NCBI GenBank assembly: GCA_033297205.1
Contig: MU859069.1
Location: 248,001 to 312,000, forward strand
Direction: 5' to 3'
Source: Pseudoneurospora amorphoporcata
Taxonomy: Eukaryota; Ascomycota; Sordariomycetes; Sordariales; Sordariaceae
DNA: 64,000 bases
Part shown: positions 54,545 through 64,000 of the stretch, one piece after another
How positions within the stretch are numbered: the stretch's first letter is position 1
How the letters are laid out: the number at the start of each line of letters is the position of its first letter
The notes under the pieces: generated by a model
Told to the model about the DNA's origin: nothing
The model's database searches: none
Seen by the model: the letters and a program-made list of their open reading frames with translations, nothing else
Translations under genes and position numbers: made by a program

Positions 54545-56612
54545 TTAGGCCACCATCTCTCCCAGTCCAAGATCCGTCGCGCTGACAGCAAACTTCACAA
54601 CATCGTCGGACTCACGGTGAGCAATGCGAATCCAGAAGTTTTTCAGCAAGAAGAGACCCTGGAAGCACTTTGTCGTCAGTCCCTTATAAATCGGGCGAGA
54701 CATGGCACTCCAAGCCAATTACGGAGTTGAATAGTGGTAAGAAGAGGTCACTAGGGAGACTCACCGGTTGAACTATATCCAAGGGCTTGAACCCGTCGAC
54801 AATGGAAATATCGAACCTCTTAAAAATCTGCATTGCACGCAAAAACATCGTTAGCATGGGATCAGCTCAGATATCCAGACCCAGCCCAATCCAGTCTGTC
54901 AATCCAACCCTTGAAGAAAGTCAATGCATGGAAACTTACCTCGACGAAAATCTTATTAAACTCCATCAGCGCCACGTTCTTCCCCAAACACATCCACTTT
55001 CCATGACTAAAAACCAAGTCGACAGTGCTGTTCATTAGCGCCAATTCTCGTGCGTCCGCCTCCAACCAGCGCTCCGGCCTTCATATATCCGCATCCGCAC
55101 CCCAGATATCCTTCCGCCTGCAGATTGACATAATAGTATACCCGATCTCCGTTCCGCCATGCAGAAAGCGCCCGGCAATGGTGTCTCCCTCGGGCGGCAC
55201 GATCTTGGGAAGCGGCTGAGCGGCGGGCGGCGCCAGACGGAGCGACTCCTTGATGACGGCCTGGAGGTAGGGCATCTTGCGTCCTTCGGAGTCGCGGATG
55301 ACGGCGTCAGGGTCGGCGATGGTGCCGTCGGTCAGACAGCGGTCGATTTCGGCCTGGAGACGGCGGTAGGCGACGTTGTTGGAAATCAAGTGGAGGATCG
55401 CTACGCGTATGCAGGTAGCTGGGGTGTCGGCGCCTGCGGAGAGCTGGAGGACGGATTCGCCGATGGCTTGTTCCGGCTGGATGCCGTTGCAGATAAAGGA
55501 GGCGAGCATGTCGCGCTTTTGGGCCTTGGTTTTGTCGGCGGCGGGACCGAAACGCTCCATTACGACATCTCGCGCGATACTGGAAGGTAAGTCATGTTTG
55601 TTAGCATATATTATTTGTCTATTATTTTTCAATTTTCATGGCGTATGTTGACGAGGAAAAATCAACCGCACAACAGGACCTAGAGCCATGTCTTCAGAGT
55701 AGAAGAAAGGTCTGAAAGGCCACTTGACCAACTTCATGGTGATGGAGGGAATCATGCTCAGGACGGCGCCCGAGGGATGGCGTTTTCAATCGCCTCAACG
55801 TAACCCTTAACGTCCGCGTCCGCATCGCAGTTGCCGAACCCCTTTCCAAAGGCTAGCTCACTGATGACATCTGATGTGAAGTACTGAGCTGTTAACGCGA
55901 AGTCCATGGGGCGGAACTATTTGCTGTTCGAAATGTACTTGGTTTGGATCAGCCTGATGAAGGAGAGGAGAGCCTTGTCGACAGTGGCCTCCAGGGATTC
56001 GTTTTCCTTGCCCGAGTCCTAATTTGAAATGGCAAGTCAGGTTCACGGTCCTATTCTGTGAGTTTTTTTAGGTAGAGTAGCGGGGTTGGAGCATACGCCG
56101 GGGGCCATCTTCCTACGCATCGCGGTGTGGAGGTTGTCATCAATGACGTTGACAACGCTGTCTCTGTCTGGGTCCAGACGGAGGGCTTGATACCACTTTG
56201 CTCTGGTATAGCGACCACGAACGGCTGTAATTCGGTAAACAATTTCAGGATCGTCAGTAAAGACCGTTCCTGGTCCAACGCGCACGAGTGTACCTGTAAG
56301 TATTGGCACCACCAGTTAGCTTTTCTTGCCTATGAAGAATCGGTTCTCCCTCCTCGGATAGAGCGTGTAGCGATGGATAGACGTACCATATCTGTCATGA
56401 TATTCCATCATAGCCGTGGGTTGCCTTAACTTCAAAGCATCGGAGAAGAAACCCCAGTTGCTGAGCCCAGCCCACCATAGCCCGGGGAAGTGGGAAAGAC
56501 GGCGCCATACAACAACGGTGTTGACAATGTAGGCAAGTGCCATAACAACTAGTGTACCAGCAACAACTTCGCGGCTGATGGGCAGCTCTTGAAGTGCTGT
56601 AAGGATCGCCAT
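54545..56612 (-). pseudogene. Cytochrome P450, degraded by stops and a frameshift
   Basis: P450 features run in order on the minus strand: membrane anchor (VVAGTLVVMALAYIVNTVVV), VRVGPGTVFTDDPEIVYRI, the I-helix (ESVLQLSAGADTPATCIRVA), the ExxR (IKESLRLAPP), the PERW region and the heme loop FSHGKWMCLGKNVALMEFNK. Introns with consensus ends remain (for example GTACGT...TTACAG near 56296-56391). The gene is broken: an in-frame TAG at 55919-55917 (SNSK*FRPMDFA), a one-base shift near 55770-55778, and a TGA at 55083-55081 exactly where the PERW motif begins. CAG-to-TAG explains the first stop and a G-to-A change could explain the other. The last exons to the TAA at 54545 look intact. The substrate cannot be inferred. 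Confidence 0.82.
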
Positions 56613-57257
56613 GATGACCAACGAATTTCTTGCAGGGTTGGCGAGAAGCTCTTGTTGACGGAGTTTCAGATGCCAGAAATAGGCATCCGGCCCTATCTTA
56701 TACCCAAACAAAACGTCTTTTTGCTAGACATGAAGATCCTTTCTCCCCGTCCATCCTTCTCTTGAGTGGGTTGCATTTCTTGAAGTAGAATCAAGTCTCC
56801 GAGTCAACTGTACACCTCTGCATGGATGTAACTTGTTAGCTTGGTACGTTGATTCTACAAGACACAGGGGCCAGATAGGGGGCAACTCTGATTTTCTTGT
56901 GTGAAAAATAAAGTTCTTTGCCACTCAGGAAAACCACGCTTACAAGTTATATCCATGCAGATGTGTACGGATTGTCCCCCGCGAACGTAATGCAAAAATT
57001 CTTCCTGATATACTAGTAGGGGAATATGATATGATGAGGTAGTACTTATTGGCCATAATGGACGCGGATACCGGTATCTGGAGTTAAACCACGGATGTCA
57101 CACGCCTCCTCACTGCCGGTACCATTTCTGAACCATTAGAGTCCTTCCTCATCAAGTAGGTATACATACCTCTAACCGTTCAATCTGCAGTTGGGTAGCT
57201 GTTGCATGGCTTTTTGTAACGAACGGGAGTGTCTGCCAGTTCTGCAACAGCCATGTA

Positions 57258-57832
57258 CTCGTCTGGGCTAGAAACGCCCTCTGGGACCCCAAGTTCGCTT
57301 GGGGTCTGGTTTATGGATTCGCGAAAATGCATTGATTCGCGAAAATTTTGGTACTTCTCTGCCCATACAAATTGGCGGTGTAACTAGGTATGTTACCTTA
57401 CTTTTTTGAAAATCGCTGCATTCGTGCATGTAATATCGTTCTACGTAGTAAGCATCCCTGTACTAGACTAGCAATTTAATAAAGTAGGATCGATATCCTC
57501 ATCGCTAATATTACTACTTTTTAGCATAGTATTTTAAATAGGGTCCTCCTCCCCCTCCTCTACTATAATACTAGAGTTATCTGGGTTTATTATTTTTACT
57601 ATATGCTATTGCTCTTAGAGCGGTATTGGGTAGCTGGTGATGGATTTATACAGTTGTGAAAGCGAAATTGCTTATGGTGGGTATGTAAAAAAAAAGGTAC
57701 CAATATATCAGTTTGTTAATAAAAATGCAGGGTTTGCCAGGTACCAAAATTTTTTCGCGAATCAATGCATTTTCGCGAATCCATGAACCTGACAGCACGG
57801 GGTCAGACTGAGGCGTTTCTAGCCCTGACGAG
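57258..57832. mobile_element. Long-armed inverted-repeat MITE with TA target site
   Basis: Arms of about 95 bp (57258-57354 and 57741-57832) are inverted copies that share GGGCTAGAAACGCC and GGATTCGCGAAAATGCATTG. TA lies directly outside both ends (57256-57257 and 57833-57834), fitting Tc1/mariner. The 575-bp element has an A/T-rich middle with no frame. Within each arm the motif ATTCGCGAAAA occurs twice. The left arm alone carries a perfect 9-bp hairpin, GACCCCAAG-TTCG-CTTGGGGTC (57285-57306), where the right arm reads differently, so the arms have diverged by more than point mutation. Confidence 0.75.
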
Positions 57833-58008
57833 TAGAGTTGACGATCCTGGGGCACTGTGAGTTGAAGGGTGGTGGTCGCAACATCGTGATAGAGATGGGC
57901 CCCGGGGGCTAGAGATAGTGCACTGTGAAGGAGGCACGGCCCGGCATGCATGGCAGTGGTCTTGGCATTCATTCCTTTGCTCACTGGGGCTCCTTTCATG
58001 TCCTCAAC

Positions 58009-58074
58009 TCCCAAATAGTTCGCCGAGTGACCCCAAATAGTTCGCCGAGTGACCCTAAATAGTTCGCCGAGTGA
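58009..58074 (+). repeat. 22-bp tandem repeat, three copies
   Basis: Three head-to-tail copies of a 22-bp unit, YCCYAAATAGTTCGCCGAGTGA, differing at only two positions in the first four bases. The array sits in non-coding DNA about 180 bp outside the MITE. Its near identity suggests recent expansion. Confidence 0.9.
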
Positions 58075-58515
58075 CTCTTTGTCACTGCCACGAGCGATGA
58101 GCATCTTGCACTCCAGAAACGGTGAGGCCCGCCAGATATGTCCAGGGTAAGCGAGGGTGATGAAAAGCTCGGCATTCATTCTAGGCCATTGAGGCGCGCA
58201 CGTGGCACAAGATCCTTAACATTTGTTAAAGGCCTGCTTTGAGGCTGAAGAGAGTTGTTGGCGGTATAAATTTCTTTGATTTCCCGGTGAATCACCCAAA
58301 AAGATGCAGTGACGGTTCTTGCACAATCACATCGGTGGTCCAGAAAGATATCGCGGAGAAAGGCTGGACAGGGACCACTACGCGCCGTTGATACAGCACA
58401 GTGCAGCCCCGCACCGCGACAAACATCACCAAGAAAGGATCACCACTTCCGGGCGGGGACGTTACTTGGGTTGCATTGAACGACAAAGAAAGAGGGGGGA
58501 GTTCGTACGACAACG

Positions 58516-60285
58516 ATGTCACCTCAACCACAAGAAGCTCTTAGCCTCACCGGTCGTGCGAGAGCGCTGGCATCGCGAAGCTGGCAGGTTTTCCGAGCCA
58601 ACTGGCACTTGGGCTTCACTGCTTTCGGAGGGCCGCCGGTCCACTTTAGAATAGTGAGTACTGAAGTGTCGTGAACTTCACACACTTGTGTAGTGCAGGA
58701 CCAACTTTGAAACCTCAGATGCTAATCATGGGGAAATAATAGTTCAATGACAAATTCGTGCAAAGGACAAAATGGATCGATGAGCAGGTGTTCCAAGAGC
58801 TCTTCAGCATCTCGCAGGCCCTCTCCGGGCCGGCGAGCACCAAGATGCTGTACTGTATCAACTTGATACAGGACGGATTCCTTGCCGCCGTGTTCAGCTT
58901 CCTGCTGTGGAGGTAGGTCACACCATCAAGAATTGACTAGATCACCATGAATGACCATCTAACATGGCGCAACCAGTTTGCCGGGTGCTATAGGCATGTA
59001 CGCCCTCGCCGTCGGCGTCTCGAAGATCGACGAAACTCTGCCAAGACCGGTGTACGCATTGTTGTCGGGTCTCAACGCCGGAACGGTCGGTGTCATTGCG
59101 CTTGCTGCCGTTGAGCTATCCGAAAAGGCGATCACGGATCGGCTGACGAGAATCCTGGTCTTCTTGGGCGCTACCGCCGGCATGCTGTACAATGCGCTCT
59201 GGTACTTTCCGGTCTTGATGGTGGCCTCTGGCATCGCGACACTTGTCCATGACCTGAGATGGATGCATCAACCGGTATCGATGATCCTTGGTTTTGGTAC
59301 GAATCTGAAGGGCAAGCTCATCAGGACATGGCCTTTTGGGAAATGGCCGGGATCGACTTCCAATGCCGGGAACGATGATGCCGCGCACCAAGGGCGAAGG
59401 AACAGTGCGGCTGACGAAGAAAGCATCGAAATGTCGAGTGTGACAAAAGCGACGGCGACGGCGACGGCATCGAGCAACTCCGGAGCCCGGCCAAGACCGG
59501 GCCAAGGGACGCAGCGGTCTGGCCTTCCGGTGACCGAGCAAGAAGCTTCCGCGTCCTCCGCCGAAAGCGAGCCACGGATTATCCCAAGCGAACTTCGACT
59601 CGACTTTTCCTGGAAGATTGGTACGGCAATCGTCGCCGGCTTCTTCGCCACCTTCATTGCCGTTATGGTCACCCGCGGCGTGTTCCCAAATCCGCCGGGA
59701 CTTCCCCTCTTGTATCACTTGTTCGCCAATATGTATCTTGCCGGAACAATCATCTTTGGTGGTGGCCCTGTCGTCATTCCTTTGTTACGGGAATACGTCG
59801 TTGCCGAAGGTTGGGTGAATCCTCGCGACTTCCTCATCGGACTTGCTCTGATCCAGGCCTTCCCAGGACCAAACTTCAACTTTGCCGTGTTCCTGGGAGC
59901 CTTGACTGCCATCGGAAGCGGCAATAACGCGGTAGCAGGTGCGGTCATTGCTTGGGTGGGCATCTTTAGCCCGGGTCTGATCTTGGTACACGGTACAATG
60001 GGAATTTGGAGTGCGGTGAGAAGCAAAAGATGGGTAAAGGCTGTGCTCAGGGGCATAAACGCCAGCGCGGTTGGGCTGATCTATACTGCCGTCTATCGTA
60101 TTTGGAATGTCGGCTATCTTGATGAGGGCTTCCAGTTTGGGAAGAGCTTGGGCGATGACCCGTGGTGGGTCGTGGTAACGGCGACGAGCTACGTCGGTGG
60201 GCGCTGGTTCAACCTCAAGGCGCCTGCGGCAATCATGCTTGGTGCGATCATGGGGCTGATCAGGTATGGTGTTGTGTCCGCTTGA
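58516..60285 (+). CDS. CHR-superfamily chromate ion transporter
   Basis: Exons 58516-58653, 58743-58912 and 58977-60285 join in frame to 538 residues. The N-half motif FGGPPVHF follows the first ~35 residues, and the matching C-half motif is FGGGPVVIPLL; both are signatures of CHR proteins. Each half holds about five to six membrane segments, and the family's PGP is seen in QAFPGPNFNF. The halves are joined by a long hydrophilic Ser/Ala/Thr-rich loop (about 205-300), as in fungal two-domain members such as Neurospora CHR-1. These carriers move chromate, and probably sulfate-like oxyanions, across the plasma membrane. Direction and resistance role vary between members. The start at 58516 gives a clean amphipathic N-terminus; intron 2 has donor GTAGGT. 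Confidence 0.93.
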
Positions 60286-60965
60286 GCGGTCTCTTGTTCT
60301 TGCAAACAGCAGGCAAACAGAAACGGGGAATGATGGTCGGAGGGGCGCCGACGCGACACAGAGCTTCAAAAATGGATTGACAAGGGTTTCCCGGTCGCTT
60401 AGCCTGCTGGAGAAAATGTCAGCCATGATCTGGTGAGAGCTTCGGCTAGATGGGGGCTTACCAAAATATCATCGGAATAGTCGACGTCGTCAAGTTGTTG
60501 TAACAGGAAGAGATCATGGCAACCGGAATGGCCTGGCGGGATCCACATCTTCCTTGAACCCGGGGGGGGGGGGGGGGGGGCAGCAGGCACCTGAATGGGC
60601 CCCGCCGCTGTTTGACGCTACCGGCAAGCGCTGTAAGCCGGGTGTTTGTCGCGCTCGAATCGGCGGCCGGGGCCCGTGCGAGAGCATGGAACACCAGGCG
60701 GGCTTGAGCATCACCGGGCATCGGGCTTTTCTCTCCTCAAATTATTCACCACGGCATCACTACCAACTCCTTTGAGCCAATCGGCTGTGTTGGTTTTCAG
60801 TGGCTTCATTATCATATTTATGATACTGTTAATCAACCTAAAACTACCTACTGAAGTGAATTTACGCAGGATTGCTGGACTCGTAACCAAGGAAGCGCAT
60901 CAGCATCACCCGTAACGTGTATCTTAGTCCACAACCCAGCGTGCCCAGCCGAACTGAAGTGTTGC
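60286..60965. other. Intergenic region with a poly-G tract
   Basis: About 680 bp between the plus-strand transporter gene and the minus-strand GFA gene (convergent), so both 3' UTRs are here. It contains 19 consecutive G at 60562-60580. No other feature was seen. Confidence 0.6.
60562..60580. repeat. Poly-G tract of 19 bases
   Basis: Nineteen consecutive G after CCC. Such a run can form G-quadruplex or triplex structures and its length is easily misread, so the stated count should be treated as approximate. It lies in non-coding DNA. Confidence 0.85.
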
Positions 60966-62126
60966 TCAATCGTTAAGAACATAGCCCCCAGTCCCCTCAT
61001 CAGTTCTTTCCACCCGTTGCCCAATATCTTCCCAATCGACTCTCTCAAGCGTCCGCACGTTCAAGGGCTGCAAGCTCAGGTTCAGCTCAGCAAGTGCCTT
61101 CACCGCCTGATATCGCTCAGGGTTTTCCTTCTTGAGCCGCTCCAGTATTTCTGCAAGGTTGGGAGGCCCGTGGATTACCATAAAAACCATCACGCCGCAA
61201 GTTGAACAGTGTTGAATGGCGTTCCGCCCCTTGTTATACTTGTACTCAAAAGTCTCCTTGTATGCTTCCTCGGGGATGAAAACATATTCCTTCGTGGGAT
61301 AGATCCCGACGAAACCATCCTGACATTGGGTAAGCGCAGTGGTTAGTACTGTTGATGGCTGCGTATAGATAAATGTGCTTCTTACCCTCACACACGAACT
61401 GCAGTTGTCCTCTTTGACTGGCCATGGCTTCTCCACTTCTCCTCCGGTCTTCTTCAGCTCAAACTGAACATTCCCGCAGTGGCAGCTACCATTGTACAGG
61501 ACATCTCGACTCAAAGGCAATGGCTCAAAGGGCCCTTCCTCTTCAAGATTGATTGTTTTGATATTTGAGCTGGAAAACTAGTTAGCAAATATTGACCTTT
61601 TGTATACAAGGAAGTAGTGACTTCATACTCAAGGAAGAAGGTGTTGGCACCCTGAATGGCCCGCACATTGACCAACATCTGTCCCTTCAGAAGTCCATAC
61701 AAATGCACGCCTACCAGTCCTGTGCCACAGACGCTACAGAACTTCAAGATGTTCAGTGTAAGCAACGCACATTACTTCGATTCCAAACCACCCAAGACAC
61801 TACCGGGCACTTACCTGGTCCCATACCAAAGGAGTTTGATACTTAGTCAAGTACCCATCATCTCGTGTCCACTTCAATCCGCCCTCGGATGGCGTTGAAG
61901 GGCTAGAAATCCACATGTACCCCTTCTTGGAACAGAGAGTGCAGGAGCATTTCACCGCTGCATCCTCGAGCTTTCGGCCATCAGGGAGCAAATACTCGAA
62001 GCGATACCGACCGCAGTGGCAGTTGCCTCTGAGGACTGTGCCGGTTGTGTCTGTGATCGTCTCCGTCGGCGATGTAGAGCTCGGGGTCGGCGATTCAGAG
62101 CTCGGAGTTGTCGATGGACTGTTCAT
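60966..62126 (-). CDS. Tandem GFA-domain (DUF636/CENP-V type) zinc protein
   Basis: Exons 62126-61815, 61741-61629, 61569-61386 and 61319-60966 join in frame to 320 residues. After a Ser/Thr/Pro-rich start, GFA domain 1 has GNCHCGRYRFEY (Cys36, Cys38), KCSCTLCSKKGY and, in exon 2, FCSVCGTGLVG. Domain 2 has GSCHCGNVQFEL, NCSSCVR and HCSTCGVMVFM. These are the paired CxC and CxxC zinc ligands of the glutathione-dependent formaldehyde-activating enzyme family. The S-hydroxymethyl-glutathione-forming activity is established only for some bacterial members. Fungal proteins with two GFA domains are common and uncharacterised. Both ligand sets are complete, so both domains should fold. Confidence 0.9.
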
Positions 62127-63300
62127 GGTAAAATGATGATGATGGAAAGACGGCGAACAATCTCAAGTTTGAGTGGAAATTGTTATCTTCGAGCGCAGAA
62201 TGTCGGTTGGTTCCAACATACACACACAGCCCTGGAAAACCTAACATGCAAGGCCAAGAAGGGAAGGTGAAATCATTACAGATAGTACCAACCCTTATCC
62301 GACCCCTCCCTGACTTTAGGTACCCGACCTAGCCCATGATTTCGAAGGAAGGCATTATTAGCACGCGACTGTCTAGAAACCTGTCACTATTCTATCCGAA
62401 GAACGTGCAAAGAAGGATGACTTAGTATCACGGAGATCAACATTCTCGCGACGCTTACCGCCGACTCGGAGCCGGTCTTATGAGCTACGCCATCCATGAT
62501 TACATTAGGAAAAGCTTGTCTCAAACTGTTTGGGTTGTCTGTCTTTGCGCCGCTTACCTACCTTACAGTATCTCCAACGCAGGTCGTAATCACTTCCTAT
62601 CAAGGTCTAAGAAATCGCTTCACAAGACTTCTCATCGTTTTCCCCGCTCAAAACGGAGAAGGCTTACTGGAACCGCCCCAAGTACTGTGACCCCCTCGTG
62701 CTTTCGCTGCATCGGCACGGCAAGTGAATTGAACAAGGACGACAACTCGTCATCCACAGCATCATGAGCATGCTTTGGGGGCTGTTTGGCCGGCGAGTTG
62801 CTCTCACCGAAGTCATCTGCCTGCCTGGTCCATGCAGAGCAAGAACCGTGCAGAGTCTCTATGATCTCGATGGAGATGATGGAAGAGCGGAGATGGTTGA
62901 TGACAGCGAGAGTTGCTTTGGAGAATGAGCTATGAGATGATTACGGAGGAACGAACCCGAACATTCAACAAGGTGTAGGGTTCAACCCCTGTTGTAGGCC
63001 GAGGGCAATACTTGCCCGAGCAACCAGAAATCTCGCCAAAGTGAAGCGTAAGGTGTGCGGCCTGATCGAAATTTAGTCCACACTTGAAGCGCCCGAAGGC
63101 AGATTCGGGATTTAAGACCATCTGGCTCCCCATTCAGTGCATGAAGAGAGTCCATCAGCATCCTTATCAGATACACCCTCCAATTCAGCCATCACTTTAT
63201 AAGCCAAATCCTAATTCTCATGGCCCTCTAGACTTTCTAGTCACAACACTCCAACCGATTCTTCCCAAGATCAACCTAGCACACCTCGTCAATTCCCACC
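62127..63300. other. Intergenic region
   Basis: About 1.2 kb from the GFA gene start to the repeat-peptide pseudogene. The last ~80 bp is C/A-rich and resembles a leader (AATTCCCACC directly before the lost start codon). No gene is supported in between. Confidence 0.5.
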
Positions 63301-63555
63301 ATAAAGTTCCCCGCCCCCTTCCTTCTCCTCCTCACCAGCGCCACCGCTGCTCCCCTCGCCAACAAGCAAACTGGCGGCGACAACAGCGCTTAAGGAGTCG
63401 TCACCTGGGCAGATGTGACCAAGCGCGATGGAGTTAATAACAGCGCTCAGGGCGTTGTTACCTGGGCAGATGTAACCAAGCGTGACGGAGGTGATAACAG
63501 CGCCCAGGGAGTGGTGACTTGGGCGGATGTGACCAAGCGGGAGGAGGATGCTTGA
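63301..63555 (+). pseudogene. Kex2-type repeat-peptide precursor, start codon and repeat 1 destroyed
   Basis: Codons 2-84 read as a secreted precursor: a signal peptide (FPAPFLLLLTSATAAPLA), then three 19-residue repeats of NSAQGVVTWADVTKR joined by DGVN or DGGD and closing with KREED. Each repeat ends in the Kex2 site Lys-Arg and would release short Trp-containing peptides. Two lesions block translation. The start codon in a good context (CCCACC-AT-) is ATA, and the repeat-1 codon aligned with CAG in repeats 2 and 3 is TAA (63391-63393). All three base changes are C-to-T or G-to-A, as RIP would leave. Upstream, the frame is closed by a TAG at 63277. A functional version using a spliced upstream ATG cannot be excluded, but the stop would remain. 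Confidence 0.75.
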
Positions 63556-64000
63556 GATCTACATTACCATTCTTGCTGATTCTCTCCGTCTTGGTAAGCA
63601 TACACCCGGTCCTCGCTACTACGTATAGGGCATGTTGTTAATTGTGATTTAATTAGCGGAAAAACACTGTGGCACGCCGACAAATCGTCAATGACGAGGA
63701 CTTTGGCGGGGGTGTTCGGAAACTGAGGAGAGGGAAGTTGGGGAAGGAGGGGGATGGAGGTGCTGGAGGAGGGCAAAAGGAGAAATAAACCCGTATATTC
63801 CAGTCATTTGTTTACCTTGGTGCAAATCATATCAACTTCCTACAATGAACTATCTGCAAATTAGAGAGGGCGAAACAACGTGTTTGTCCACAGCCACTGA
63901 ACAACTTTGCGTTTTGACATGTCGGCCATGATCTATTTCACCTGGCCCATTGTTCAATACCTACCGTAGGTGTCTAGACAATTAGGCAATTCCAAGAAAA
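63556..64000. other. 3' flank of the repeat-peptide pseudogene
   Basis: Right after the stop codon a GTAAGC...TTAATTAG pair (63594-63657) looks like a 3'-UTR intron, similar to the one after the peptide gene at 46660. The remaining ~340 bp shows no gene. Confidence 0.45.

Larger units (their letters stand above)
56613..58515. other. Intergenic region with a MITE and a tandem repeat
   Basis: About 1.9 kb between the P450 pseudogene and the chromate-transporter gene, which are divergent. It contains the TA-flanked inverted-repeat element at 57258-57832, a 22-bp tandem repeat at 58009-58074, and A/T-rich DNA. No coding region is supported. Confidence 0.6.

Noticed and set aside
58009..58074. 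CRISPR array
   Set aside because: The repeats are directly abutting with no spacers, and the sequence is eukaryotic.

Overview
This window reads as chromosomal DNA of a filamentous ascomycete, most likely of the Sordariales (Neurospora/Sordaria group). Genes are single transcription units on either strand. Introns are short (about 50-115 bp) with GTANGT donors, CTAAC/CTGAC branch sites and YAG acceptors. Several proteins are typical of this group: a WetA-like regulator C-terminus, a TRP-like flavin-carrier protein, a guanyl-specific RNase of the N1/T1 family, DUF3433 and UstYa proteins. The few transposon-like elements are short and non-coding. Several broken genes carry C-to-T/G-to-A type nonsense changes that would fit repeat-induced point mutation (RIP).

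Layout. 1-0.7 kb: 3' end of a wetA-like gene. 0.7-4.9 kb: a long gene-poor stretch with a TA-flanked MITE-like element. 4.9-7.3 kb: TRP/ML-domain membrane protein. 8.9-9.0 kb: tRNA-like foldback. 9.3-11.3 kb: beta-lactamase-like serine hydrolase broken by at least five indels, with the nucleophile lost. 12.6-15.9 kb: seven-exon polytopic membrane protein. 17.7-19.1 kb: mitochondrial OMA1 protease. 19.3-19.7 kb: AT-rich MITE with 43-bp terminal inverted repeats and an 8-bp target duplication. 20.2-21.4 kb: divergent small-GTPase-like protein. 22.6-23.0 kb: small helical protein. 25.1-27.8 kb: DUF3433 membrane protein. 28.4-29.4 kb: acidic hypothetical protein. 31.4-31.9 kb: secreted RNase. 32.2-33.1 kb: Swi5 recombination mediator. 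33.5-34.4 kb: Dcp1-type decapping protein. 35.3-38.5 kb: inositol-polyphosphate 5-phosphatase with ASH and RhoGAP-like parts. 39.4-41.1 kb: hypothetical protein. 41.3-43.0 kb: GPI-anchored fasciclin protein.

From 44.7 kb onward, accessory genes are mixed with housekeeping genes. A UstYa-family gene (44.7-45.8 kb) stands divergent to a short secreted peptide precursor with a Lys-Arg site (46.7-46.9 kb). Next come a frameshifted MpaB/DUF2236-type oxygenase (48.5-49.5 kb), a conserved fungal protein (49.7-52.3 kb), an unusually enlarged TFIIA gamma subunit (53.1-54.0 kb) and a cytochrome P450 pseudogene (54.5-56.6 kb). A second TA-flanked MITE (57.3-57.8 kb), a CHR chromate-transporter-family protein (58.5-60.3 kb) and a tandem GFA-domain protein (61.0-62.1 kb) follow. 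Last is a Kex2-type repeat-peptide precursor (63.3-63.6 kb) with a destroyed start codon and an internal stop.

The most interesting signals are the two candidate processed-peptide precursors and the nearby UstYa gene. UstYa-type proteins are known to cyclise ribosomal peptides in fungal dikaritin (RiPP) pathways. Nearby oxygenases are broken, so this may be a relic or partly living peptide-natural-product region; that reading is inference. All splice models come from reading consensus sites and keeping the frame; no transcripts or database searches were available.
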